From NCBI GenBank assembly GCA_017529175.1, contig JAFXNX010000100.1, forward strand, positions 1 to 13,951: a DNA stretch of 13,951 nucleotides, in the 5' to 3' direction. Position numbers and translations under genes: made by a program. Each line of letters starts with the position of its first letter. Position 1 is the stretch's first letter. The DNA comes from Clostridia bacterium. GTDB lineage: Bacteria; Bacillota_A; Clostridia; Oscillospirales; CAG-272. The notes under the pieces were generated by a model. It was not told where the DNA came from. It searched no databases and saw nothing but the letters and a program-made list of their open reading frames with translations. Below, piece by piece: positions 7,962 to 13,951 of the stretch.

Positions 7962-8119
7962 TAATATCCGACTTTTTCAAGACATTCGATCGGTTTTGCG
8001 ATCTCTTCGCTTACGTATACGTCGGTATCCCAGAGTCTGAGGATCGATGTGGGAACAAGGGGAGTGATCTCGCCGTAGAGGCAAAGACGCGATGTCATTC
8101 TCTGCCATGAAGAGAACTA
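7961..8119 (-). pseudogene. C-terminal remainder of the NagB-like gene, downstream of an in-frame TAG
   Basis: The TAG at 8117-8119 is followed in the same frame by 51 sense codons and then TAA at 7961-7963. The translation FSSWQRMTSRL...GEITPLVPTSIL matches the C-terminal part of NagB-like isomerases (SWQR...TPLVPASIL) with no further stop or shift. The interruption is therefore one codon, reachable from many sense codons by a single base change. Explanations are a fresh nonsense mutation, an assembly or read error, or readthrough. The remainder has no ribosome site of its own. Confidence 0.8.
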
Positions 8120-8893
8120 GCCCATCGTAGTGATACCCTGCATCTCAAAACGCGCCTTAGAGCGTTTTACGTCAGCGGGGCCTATAGTTGCCGCTCTCGG
8201 AGGTACGCTCGAGAGGTCGCCGCTGCATCCGAATACGCCGTGAAGCGAATTCTGACAGATCGTGAGCGGATTGAGAGTTACGATTCGCGCGTCCATATTA
8301 ATGAACTCGTCAAGCGTGTCGCACGCAAATTCGGGCGTGCAGGGGTCGATAAACGCTATATGACCCGCCCAGCCGGGACCGCTGTAGCAGACGTCAGCTC
8401 CGCCGTCGCCGCACTCTGCGATCATCTTTGAGTAATCCTTGACGTTCTCAGTTGTGAAGTAGTGCATCTGTTCTATCGGCATACGCAGATCTTCTCTGAT
8501 CTTGCCGTAAAAATATTTCATGCAGGAATATCCGAAGCCCGATTTGTAAGTTATCGGCGCGACGTTGCCGTCCTGGTCAGCCCACTCGTCCATAGTGAAT
8601 ATATGAACGTTGCGAAGGCTTACGTTGAGAAGGTTGCACGTTTCAGCTACCGCCTCGTATTCGATGGGGCAGGGATTCGGGAAGATCATGGTGAGCTTCT
8701 CGTCGAGAACGTCGGAGCGCGTGATACGGGATATCATATCGCCCACCCAGATGAGGTCCGGACTGGGAACGATGTGTATCCTGAAGTTCGGGTTGTCGCT
8801 CTTTTCCATATCCTCTCTTTTGATATTGCGGCATCTTTCGATCACTTCTTTATTCTTATACGGAATAAAGTCAGCCATTTTGAATTCGAACAT
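8117..8893 (-). CDS. Glucosamine-6-phosphate deaminase/isomerase-like protein, truncated by TAG
   Basis: 258 aa up to the TAG; the full frame would be 310 codons. The NagB fold is recognisable from residue ~36: FTMDEW (99-104, D102 = the NagB Asp72 position) and PGWAGHIAFIDP (173-184). Compared with E. coli NagB GNDGHIAFNEP, the ring-opening histidine is kept (H178), but the Asp141 position is A176 and Glu148 is D183. The protein may therefore not deaminate GlcN6P, and another sugar-phosphate isomerisation is possible. The ATG at 8893 is chosen because AAGGAG lies 9 nt ahead of it and it begins 20 nt past the kinase stop; the frame can be extended upstream only by overlapping the kinase. The missing C-terminal helices would probably unfold the protein if the TAG is real and not read through. 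Confidence 0.75.
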   Translation of the reverse strand: MFEFKMADFIPYKNKEVIERCRNIKREDMEKSDNPNFRIHIVPSPDLIWVGDMISRITRSDVLDEKLTMIFPNPCPIEYEAVAETCNLLNVSLRNVHIFTMDEWADQDGNVAPITYKSGFGYSCMKYFYGKIREDLRMPIEQMHYFTTENVKDYSKMIAECGDGGADVCYSGPGWAGHIAFIDPCTPEFACDTLDEFINMDARIVTLNPLTICQNSLHGVFGCSGDLSSVPPRAATIGPADVKRSKARFEMQGITTMG

Positions 8894-8913
8894 TTTGAGT
8901 TTCTCCTTTTGTT

Positions 8914-10218
8914 TTATATATCTTTTGATTCGATAACGTAAGAAGTTGCGGCGGGCGCGATCTTTCCGCCGGACGCGATGATCGCGGCTCCGCGAGACGC
9001 GGTCTCGGGAGTGTCGAGAATACGTATGCGGCACTTCGTGATACGCGCAAGTATTTCGCACCAGATTCTGCTCTTAGAGCCGCCGCCGAAAGCGACGATC
9101 TCGTCTCCGCCTCCCATCGCTTCAAGGCGGGACGCGATCTCGCGGCACGTTCCTTCGTAAAGCGCGTAGATCATATCGCCTCTCGTCGTTGAGAGCGTCA
9201 ATCCTTCGAACACGGCGCCTTTGGAAAACGAAGTCGAAGCTGTGACGCCGCCTGCCCCGGGACACGACTCCTCTGCAAGCGCGTCCATCTCGCGGTATGA
9301 GACGCCTCCCATCATGCGGGAGAGCCATTTCAGCGCGGCACCCGTAGTCTCCGCGACGCCTTCCGACACGAAATACGAATCGTTGAGGCGAAATTCGGAA
9401 ACCGAGGACGATATTATCATATCGCGGTGAAGTTTTGTCAGCGCGGAAGCGGTTCCGAACGACATCGTTATCACGTTCTCGTCGAGCCCCGCGCCGATTG
9501 CCGCGATCTTCTGATCCTGTCCTCCGAGGTAAACGCGGCACCCTTGTGCGATACCGAGCTCGCTCGCTACCGACGGCAGCACGGTACCGATCTCGGTACC
9601 CATTACTTTGACTTCGGGCAGCTTGTCCTTTGAGATGCCCGAAAACGCAAGAAGCTCATCGTCCCAGCGCTTATCTCTTATATTGTAGAGCATCGTACCG
9701 CCCGCGACCGTATAGTCCGTTACGAACTTGCCGGTGAGCTTCATATTGAGAAAGTCGAGCGGGAAAAGTATCTTAAACGCCTTCTCGTATATGTCGGGAC
9801 AGTGCTCCTTGAACCATATAAGCTTCGGAAGCGAATACGCGGCGTCGCAGTGCTTTCCGGTCTTCGCGAATACCGTATCTTCGCCGAACGCGTCTTTTAT
9901 GCGCGCGCACTCATCCGCGGCTCTCATATCGAGCCAGTTTATCGAGTTGTAGAGCGTTTCGCCGTTCTTATCGACGGGAACGAACGATATTGACTGCGTG
10001 CTTATCGAAAGCGCCGAGACGTCGAGTCTGCCCGTTTTTTCAACGAGCATACGCACAGCCGTCACGAGGTTGCTCCACCAGAGGTTGGCGTCCTGCTCAA
10101 CGTATCCGTCAATGAAAATAAGAGGGTACTCCTCATTGTACTCCGCGATCACACCGCCGTCGTCCTCAAACAATACGCATTTGAGCCCGGTCGTTCCGAG
10201 ATCGATTCCGAGATACAT
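8914..10218 (-). CDS. FGGY-family carbohydrate kinase
   Basis: 434 aa, first gene of the operon. The N-terminal ATPase phosphate-1 motif is GIDLGTTGLK (4-13). NWLDMRA (94-100) is typical of xylulokinase/gluconokinase-like members. The catalytic Asp lies in GGQDQKIAAIGAG (D235), FGTASAL (254-260) is phosphate 2, TTGAALKWL (291-299) follows, and the adenosine motif is FGGGSKSRIW (377-386), with ASRGAA (407-412) near the C-terminus. Members phosphorylate ketoses, polyols or sugar acids with ATP. It is somewhat shorter than the usual 480-520 aa, mainly in the C-terminal lid. An FGGY kinase is unusual beside NagA/NagB-like genes, where ROK or BadF kinases or a PTS are normal, so it argues for a different starting sugar. 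The ribosome site GGAGGG precedes the ATG, and the promoter at 10256-10284 drives it. Confidence 0.9.
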   Translation of the reverse strand: MYLGIDLGTTGLKCVLFEDDGGVIAEYNEEYPLIFIDGYVEQDANLWWSNLVTAVRMLVEKTGRLDVSALSISTQSISFVPVDKNGETLYNSINWLDMRAADECARIKDAFGEDTVFAKTGKHCDAAYSLPKLIWFKEHCPDIYEKAFKILFPLDFLNMKLTGKFVTDYTVAGGTMLYNIRDKRWDDELLAFSGISKDKLPEVKVMGTEIGTVLPSVASELGIAQGCRVYLGGQDQKIAAIGAGLDENVITMSFGTASALTKLHRDMIISSSVSEFRLNDSYFVSEGVAETTGAALKWLSRMMGGVSYREMDALAEESCPGAGGVTASTSFSKGAVFEGLTLSTTRGDMIYALYEGTCREIASRLEAMGGGDEIVAFGGGSKSRIWCEILARITKCRIRILDTPETASRGAAIIASGGKIAPAATSYVIESKDI

Positions 10219-10241
10219 AAGTCGTCCCTCCGATATGATAT

Positions 10242-10279
10242 AATTTACTTTAAATATTATAGTTTAATAAAAGTAAATT
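10242..10279. promoter_or_regulatory. 10-bp inverted repeat straddling the operon promoter (putative operator)
   Basis: The arms AAAGTAAATT (10270-10279) and AATTTACTTT (10242-10251) are perfect reverse complements separated by 18 nt that contain the -10 box. The outer arm touches the -35 and the inner arm covers the expected transcription start. Because the promoter-distal arm would not be transcribed from this promoter, a protein-binding operator is likelier than an RNA hairpin. No regulator gene lies in the window. Confidence 0.55.
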
Positions 10280-10284
10280 GTCAA
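10256..10284 (-). promoter_or_regulatory. Perfect-consensus sigma-A promoter of the sugar-phosphate operon
   Basis: On the minus strand TTGACA (10279-10284) and TATAAT (10256-10261) are separated by exactly 17 nt (10262-10278): the full consensus. The -35 overlaps the last codon region of tmcAL (stop at 10281-10283). The expected start near 10249 gives a leader of about 30 nt with GGAGGG. So strong a promoter usually needs a repressor, in keeping with the inverted repeat here. Confidence 0.85.
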
Positions 10285-11351
10285 TAAACATAAGGTGAAT
10301 TTTTGAGAAATTCGTCGCCCGGAGCGCCGTTTGCTCTGCAGAGAGAATAAAGGCGTTCCGAGTTCGCTTCAAGCGCGAACTGCGGCGACGACGCGTCCGC
10401 GGGTTTTGTCACGACCTCAATGTCCTTCGCGCCGTTCAAAACCTCTCTGCCCGCAGGGTCCGCCGCAAGAAGCAGTGTGTATTCCGGAAGGCTAAGAAGA
10501 TGCTCTTTTTTTATTCCGCACACGGAAAACAGCGCGGCGCGGCGAAGTCTTGAGTTTGTATACTTTTTTGTTGCGGCAAGGGAGAGCATTTCCTCACCGG
10601 ATGAAGCGGCAAGCGCCGACTTTTCAAGTCTTGCAAGGATACCGCTCTCGGAGTCGAACGAATCGCCTGACGCCTTTTTGAGTCTGAAAAGCGCCATTTC
10701 GGCGTCAAAGAGCTTTTCGGGCAGTGCGTCAAGCGCGCCGCGTCCTTCTGCATGATCTTTGATCATACTCTCTCTTATCTGCGTCGCCGGCGGAGTCGAA
10801 ATACGCATAGTCGCGTGAAAATCAAACGTGGAGCCGAGCGCCTTGCTCTGTTTTATATATTCAACGGCGAGCATATCGTTTGACGAATTGAATACTTCGG
10901 CGACAGAGTTATCGAGTGCCAGCGCGGCTTTATATCTCGCTTCGGCATATCCCACGTTGTCACGGTATACGTCTTCCGTGAGCTTGCAAAAATCTTCGCT
11001 TGAAGACAGTTTTGCCGCCCGCATTACCGTATCGGTATTTCCGCACTCAGAGCCGAATACGAGATCGGTCACACCGAGTCGCGCTGCTAACGAGACGCCT
11101 GCGCGCGCAAAAAACTCCGCGGGAGCTGCGCACCACGGAAAAGGAAGCTCGACAACAAGGTCAGCTCCCGCGTCGAGCGCGGACTTCGCCCGCTTGTACT
11201 TTTCCGTCACAGAACACTCGCCGCGCTGAACGAAGTTTCCGCTCATAATGCAGACTGTCGTCTCGGCGATGCCCTTTGAGCGTTCGATGAGATATTTATG
11301 ACCCGCGTGAAACGGGTTGAATTCGCAAATTATCCCTGTGATCTTACTCAT
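10281..11351 (-). CDS. tmcAL: tRNA(Met) cytidine acetate ligase TmcAL (YlbM)
   Basis: 356 aa from the ATG at 11351. The nucleotidyltransferase signature ITGIICEFNPFHAGH (4-18) holds the HxGH-type ATP motif; SGNFVQRGEC (37-46) and VVELPF (66-71) are also diagnostic. TmcAL activates acetate with ATP to make N4-acetylcytidine at the wobble position of elongator tRNA-Met, which keeps AUA from being misread. It is somewhat shorter than the Bacillus subtilis protein (about 415 aa), the difference lying toward the C-terminus. The frame stays open to a TTG at 11369, but homology starts at MSKITG, so the ATG is preferred. Its divergent neighbour is acetate kinase, a pairing common in Firmicutes and metabolically apt because both use acetate. 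There is no terminator before the downstream operon, so some read-through into the kinase gene is possible. Confidence 0.92.
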   Translation of the reverse strand: MSKITGIICEFNPFHAGHKYLIERSKGIAETTVCIMSGNFVQRGECSVTEKYKRAKSALDAGADLVVELPFPWCAAPAEFFARAGVSLAARLGVTDLVFGSECGNTDTVMRAAKLSSSEDFCKLTEDVYRDNVGYAEARYKAALALDNSVAEVFNSSNDMLAVEYIKQSKALGSTFDFHATMRISTPPATQIRESMIKDHAEGRGALDALPEKLFDAEMALFRLKKASGDSFDSESGILARLEKSALAASSGEEMLSLAATKKYTNSRLRRAALFSVCGIKKEHLLSLPEYTLLLAADPAGREVLNGAKDIEVVTKPADASSPQFALEANSERLYSLCRANGAPGDEFLKNSPYVY

Positions 11352-11384
11352 ATCCGAAAAATTTCCCAAAAAGTAAATTTGTAC

Positions 11385-11413
11385 TTGTAATTTGATATTT
11401 TTTCATATATAAT
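11385..11413 (+). promoter_or_regulatory. Candidate ackA promoter
   Basis: TTGTAA (11385-11390), 17 nt, TATAAT (11408-11413). The predicted start near 11420 leaves a leader of about 47 nt ending in GGAGG before the ATG at 11467. Confidence 0.65.
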
Positions 11414-11439
11414 GATACACGGATTTTGTAAAATGTCAA
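11412..11439 (-). promoter_or_regulatory. Candidate tmcAL promoter, overlapping the ackA promoter
   Basis: On the minus strand TTGACA (11434-11439), 16 nt, TATCAT (11412-11417). The -10 shares two bases with the ackA -10 on the other strand. The expected start near 11405 gives a leader of about 54 nt before the ATG at 11351. Confidence 0.5.
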
Positions 11440-11466
11440 TATCACACATTATTCGGAGGTATATCA

Positions 11467-12693
11467 ATGAAGGTACTCGTTGTTAACGCGGGAAGCTCGT
11501 CGCTCAAGTATCAGCTTCTCGACACCGAGACTGAAGCGCTCCTTGCAAAAGGTATTTGCGAGAGGATCGGAGAAGCGGTAGGACTTCTCGACCACAAGAA
11601 ATACACGCTCGAGGGCGGCGAAGAAAAAGAAGAAAGATTCAAAGAAGAGATCCCGATCCCGAACCATTCCGTCGCAACGCGTATGGTCGTCGATGATCTG
11701 ACTGATCCCGTAAAGGGCGTCATTTCCGATATGAGTGAGATCGAGGCGATCGGACACAGAGTTGTCCACGGCGGTCCTTACTTCTTCGAGAGCACGCTCG
11801 TAACGCCCGAGGTCATCGAAAAGCTGAAGCTGTGCGTTGACTTCGCGCCTCTTCACACAATACCTCACATCATGGGTATCGAGGGATGCACGGCGGTTAT
11901 GCCGAACACTCCTCAGGTCCTCGTTTTCGACACGGCGTTTCACACGACGATCCCGGAATACGCGAACACTTACCCTCTTCCCTATGAGATATATGAGAAG
12001 TACCACATCCGCCGTTACGGCGCGCACGGCACGAGCCACAGATTCGTCTCTCAGATAATGATCGAACTGCTCGGCAACAAGCCGGACTCGAAGATCATCA
12101 CCTGCCACATCGGCAACGGTTCTTCTATCTCCGCTGTCAGAAACGGCAAGTGCATCGATACGTCTATGGGATTCACTCCTCTTGACGGCGTTGAGATGGG
12201 TACGCGCTGCGGCTCGATCGACCCCGCGATCGTTCCCTACCTTATGGAAAAGGAGAACATCCCCGTCTCCGAGATCGCAAACTTCATGAACAAGAAGTGC
12301 GGCTTCCTCGGCGTTTCCGGGCAGTATTCCGACAGCCGTGATATCGAGGAAGGTATCAAGCGCGGCGACAAGAGATGTCTGCTCGCGGCTTCCATTCTCG
12401 CATATCAGGTGAAGAAGTACATCGGCTCGTACGCCGCGGCTATGAACGGCGTCGACGCGATCGTATTCACAGCGGGCATGGGTGAGAACAACCCCGAGCT
12501 TCGTGAACGCGCGCTCAAAGATATGGATTACTACGGCATCGAGATCGACCTCGAGCTGAACGCTAAAACGTGGCGTCAGCCGAACATCGTCGAGCTCTCC
12601 ACCCCCGCGTCGAAGGTCAAGGTCTACGTCATCCCGACGAACGAAGAGCTCATGATCGCGCGCGACACGGAAGCGATAGTAACGAAGCTTTAA
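11467..12693 (+). CDS. ackA: Acetate kinase
   Basis: 408 aa, full length for the family. It reversibly moves phosphate between acetyl-phosphate and ADP, the ATP-yielding last step of acetate fermentation. It opens with the actin-fold motif VVNAGSSSLKYQL (5-17). Active-site residues are visible: R98 in GHRVVHGG, D155 in VFDTAFH, H187 in YGAHGTSHRF, R248 in GTRCGSIDP and E393 in PTNEELMIARDT. HIGNGSS (214-220) and FTAGMGENNPELR (334-346) are the nucleotide-binding signatures. The start has GGAGG at ideal spacing. It is the only gene on the plus strand in the window, and the pta partner is not adjacent. Codon use is strongly biased to C/G-ending codons, as expected for a highly expressed gene. 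Confidence 0.98.
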   Translation: MKVLVVNAGSSSLKYQLLDTETEALLAKGICERIGEAVGLLDHKKYTLEGGEEKEERFKEEIPIPNHSVATRMVVDDLTDPVKGVISDMSEIEAIGHRVVHGGPYFFESTLVTPEVIEKLKLCVDFAPLHTIPHIMGIEGCTAVMPNTPQVLVFDTAFHTTIPEYANTYPLPYEIYEKYHIRRYGAHGTSHRFVSQIMIELLGNKPDSKIITCHIGNGSSISAVRNGKCIDTSMGFTPLDGVEMGTRCGSIDPAIVPYLMEKENIPVSEIANFMNKKCGFLGVSGQYSDSRDIEEGIKRGDKRCLLAASILAYQVKKYIGSYAAAMNGVDAIVFTAGMGENNPELRERALKDMDYYGIEIDLELNAKTWRQPNIVELSTPASKVKVYVIPTNEELMIARDTEAIVTKL

Positions 12694-12750
12694 TGCAGGG
12701 CTCCGCCCCGCACCCCGCGAACCTTTGAAAAGGCTCGAGCGAAACTTAAT
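12694..12750 (+). repeat. Possible dispersed intergenic repeat after ackA
   Basis: The stretch just past the ackA stop holds GGGCTCCGCCCC, then CACCCCGCGAACCTTTGAAAAGGCTCGAGCG. It can form an 8-bp stem with one mismatch (CGAACCTT / AAGGCTCG, loop TGAA). I recall similar short GC-rich elements between genes in Oscillospiraceae-like genomes, but only one copy is present here, so repeat status is inference. Confidence 0.35.
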
Positions 12751-12755
12751 TAAAG

Positions 12756-12783
12756 CGCCCCGAAAGCGACTGCTTTCGGGGCG
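12756..12783 (+). terminator. Strong intrinsic terminator between convergent ackA and the DNA glycosylase gene
   Basis: A perfect 12-bp GC-rich stem, CGCCCCGAAAGC / GCTTTCGGGGCG, closes on a GACT loop and is followed by TGTTGTTATTT on the plus strand. It lies 62 nt past the ackA stop and 5 nt beyond the stop of the minus-strand glycosylase gene, so it can serve both directions. Confidence 0.85.
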
Positions 12784-12788
12784 TGTTG

Positions 12789-13277
12789 TTATTTGTGTAG
12801 ATGATTTATAATGATCCGCCATTCGGACATAAGACGGTCGAGCGACCACGCGGCGTTGGCGGGACTTGTCGACGGAAGGCATATGTCATCCCTGCCGGTC
12901 ACGCCGAGCGTATATTTTTGATAGAGATTGTGAGCTGTTTTGCCGTTTGTGAATATCGCGGAAATATCCGCTGCGCGAAGTATCTCAGAGAGGTCGTTCG
13001 GCGTGACGTTTTTGATCGAAGAATCCGAACTGCCCGTAATATCGCAGGAAGCTATGACATCCCACAGAGCTATGCCGTGCGATATCAGCATGGCTCTTTT
13101 TTCTTCAACAGTCACCGGAAGCGGGCAAGAGAGAACGTTTGACATGACGCGCCAGAATCTGTTCTGCGGATGACCGTAGAAAAACATCTGCTCGCGACTC
13201 TTGACGGACGGGAACGAACCGAGGATCAGTATTATTGAGTTTTTGTCCCAAACGGGGGATATAGGATGACGTATCAT
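12789..13277 (-). CDS. DNA-deoxyinosine glycosylase / uracil-DNA glycosylase superfamily protein
   Basis: 162 aa. Motifs of the family-6 (hypoxanthine-DNA glycosylase) branch of the UDG superfamily are visible: GSFPS (20-24), YGHPQNRFW (34-42), LWDVI (71-75), FTNGKTA (109-115) and LPSTSPAN (134-141). These enzymes cut deaminated bases, mainly hypoxanthine, from DNA to start base-excision repair. The Asn in HPQNRFW is the position usually taken as catalytic or base-contacting in this branch. The ATG overlaps the rqcH stop as ATGA, so it is probably co-translated with rqcH although the functions are unrelated. A mismatch-specific (MUG-like) annotation is the alternative; the superfamily is sure. 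Confidence 0.85.
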   Translation of the reverse strand: MIRHPISPVWDKNSIILILGSFPSVKSREQMFFYGHPQNRFWRVMSNVLSCPLPVTVEEKRAMLISHGIALWDVIASCDITGSSDSSIKNVTPNDLSEILRAADISAIFTNGKTAHNLYQKYTLGVTGRDDICLPSTSPANAAWSLDRLMSEWRIIINHLHK

Positions 13278-13828
13278 TTTTCAAGCATTCTCCCCGCCGC
13301 CGCTCTGTCCGCGTTGACCCGCGCGGAATAGTATGTGTGATAGATTACGTATCCCGGCTTTGCCGCGGGCGGCTTTTTTACATATCTCGCTTTCGTATAA
13401 TCAACTTCCACAAGGCTGCCGTCAGCGGCTTTGGAGTTTGCCGCGGCGACGATGCACGCTTCGGTGAAATCAGCTTCTGACGGCTCGAGCGACGCATCGC
13501 ATTTCATAAGAACGTGACTTCCCGGCTGCCCTTTTACGTGGAACCACCAGTCGCCTTTATCTGCAAGTTTAAAGGTTATATAGTCGTTTGCAATATTGTT
13601 CTTTCCGCAGTATAGGACATATCCGCCGCTCGTTTTATACTTCGTATAAGTCGGAGCGGACTTCCGTTTATCGGGAGTGCCCCTCATTCTCGAAGCGTAA
13701 CCGCTCTCGTGAAGCTCCTGCCTGATCTCCGATATCTCGCGCTCCGTTTCGGCTCGGGAGAGCGCGTATGAGACGGATCTTATATACTCCGCTTCCCTTT
13801 CCGCGATCTCGATCTGCTCGGTCAGGTG
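13274..13828 (-). CDS. rqcH: RqcH / NFACT-family ribosome quality control protein, 3' part only
   Basis: The C-terminal ~185 codons are seen. Residues from HLTEQIEIAEREAEYIRSV (coding 13772-13828) resemble the end of the NFACT coiled-coil arms. The NFACT-R (DUF814) domain follows: SGGYVLYCGKNNIANDYITF, then DWWFHVKGQPGSHVLMK, with the conserved WFH and PGSHV. RqcH binds stalled 50S subunits and recruits tRNA-Ala to add alanine tails to stuck nascent chains; older annotations call it a fibronectin-binding protein. The stop TGA overlaps the glycosylase ATG. The frame remains open to the window end (13951), but upstream of about 13828 the translation no longer resembles the family, so I end the feature there. 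The NFACT-N domain with its Asp-Arg pair is not in this window. Confidence 0.82.
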   Translation of the reverse strand, partial: HLTEQIEIAEREAEYIRSVSYALSRAETEREISEIRQELHESGYASRMRGTPDKRKSAPTYTKYKTSGGYVLYCGKNNIANDYITFKLADKGDWWFHVKGQPGSHVLMKCDASLEPSEADFTEACIVAAANSKAADGSLVEVDYTKARYVKKPPAAKPGYVIYHTYYSARVNADRAAAGRMLEK

Positions 13829-13951
13829 CTGGCGACCGTCCGGACGCTGCTGGACAAGGTCGGCAAGCTGACGCTGGCGGATATCGTCGTCGCCGGCGCG
13901 ACCGCCCTGCGCAAGTCCGCGGAGAGAGTCTCCGCCGCGAACGAGCAGGCG
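13829..13951 (+). other. GC-rich segment unlike the rest; likely foreign plus-strand coding sequence or chimeric end
   Basis: By hand count about 92 of the 130 bases at 13821-13950 are G or C, against 75 of the 130 before them. The plus-strand frame beginning at 13814 is open to the window end, with almost every third position G or C, and gives an alanine-rich helical sequence (LLGQVLATVRTLLDKVGK... then ADIVVAGATALRKSAERV). The minus-strand frame here gives an arginine/glutamine-rich sequence unlike RqcH. I do not recognise the plus-strand product. Confidence 0.6.

Noticed and set aside
7961..8893. Calling the TAG a frameshift
   Set aside because: The same reading frame continues with family-like sequence on both sides of the TAG; only one codon is at fault.
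8894..9061. Upstream extension of the NagB-like frame into the kinase gene
   Set aside because: The added residues are arginine-rich junk overlapping the FGGY kinase C-terminus; the ATG at 8893 has a proper AAGGAG.
10252..10269. Reading the 10-bp inverted repeat as a riboswitch or attenuator
   Set aside because: The outer arm lies upstream of the predicted transcription start and the leader is only about 30 nt, too short for a known riboswitch.
11352..11369. TTG start giving six extra residues for TmcAL
   Set aside because: Family homology begins at MSKITG and an ATG is available; the TTG adds nothing recognisable.
11464..12882. A 472-codon open frame on the minus strand opposite ackA
   Set aside because: It is arginine/aspartate-rich with no recognisable domain, exactly mirrors the GC-biased codons of ackA, and has no ribosome site; a shadow frame.
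1..13951. tRNA, rRNA, CRISPR arrays, insertion sequences or integrase genes
   Set aside because: No tRNA cloverleaf, spaced direct repeats, transposase motifs or terminal repeats were recognised on reading either strand.

Overview
The window reads as a piece of a Clostridia-type (Bacillota) chromosome, probably from a gut or rumen anaerobe. Three things point there: a secreted protein with a cellulosome-style dockerin, the Firmicutes-typical pairing of tmcAL (ylbM) with ackA, and an RqcH/NFACT protein. Base composition is moderate, with AT-rich intergenic gaps carrying near-consensus sigma-A promoters. Twelve genes are supported; ackA is the only one on the plus strand. No RNA gene, CRISPR array or insertion sequence was seen.

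Region 1 (1-3443, minus strand) is a glycan module. Its own promoter (TTGAAA-N17-TATAAT) drives a secreted dockerin + DUF4838-like protein. A right-handed beta-helix protein resembling GH110 alpha-1,3-galactosidases overlaps its 3' end by 14 nt and runs off the left edge.

Region 2 (3489-10284, minus strand) is a tightly packed seven-gene operon. In transcription order it encodes an FGGY sugar kinase, a NagB-like protein, a NagA-like deacetylase, a neutral-ceramidase-like hydrolase, an archaeal-type triosephosphate isomerase homologue, a KpsF-like SIS isomerase and a YjbQ/UPF0047 protein. The promoter is a perfect consensus (TTGACA-N17-TATAAT) flanked by a 10-bp inverted repeat that looks like an operator, and a hairpin closes the unit. 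The set looks like a sugar-phosphate or N-acylated-sugar catabolic route. It does not match plain GlcNAc catabolism: the kinase is FGGY, the NagB-like protein lacks two canonical catalytic residues, and TIM, SIS and ceramidase-like genes are added. The NagB-like frame is broken by a single in-frame TAG, with 51 well-conserved-looking codons following it to a TAA that overlaps the nagA start.

Region 3 (10281-12783) is housekeeping: tmcAL (minus) and ackA (plus) diverge from a 115-bp gap whose two candidate promoters share -10 bases. A strong hairpin terminator follows ackA and also lies between it and the convergent gene.

Region 4 (12789-13951, minus strand) holds a deoxyinosine/uracil-DNA glycosylase-family gene coupled by an ATGA overlap to the 3' part of rqcH. 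At about 13815-13830 the rqcH homology stops abruptly. The last ~125 bases are ~70% GC and look like a plus-strand coding region of different composition, so the right edge may be a chimeric assembly join or a real rearrangement.
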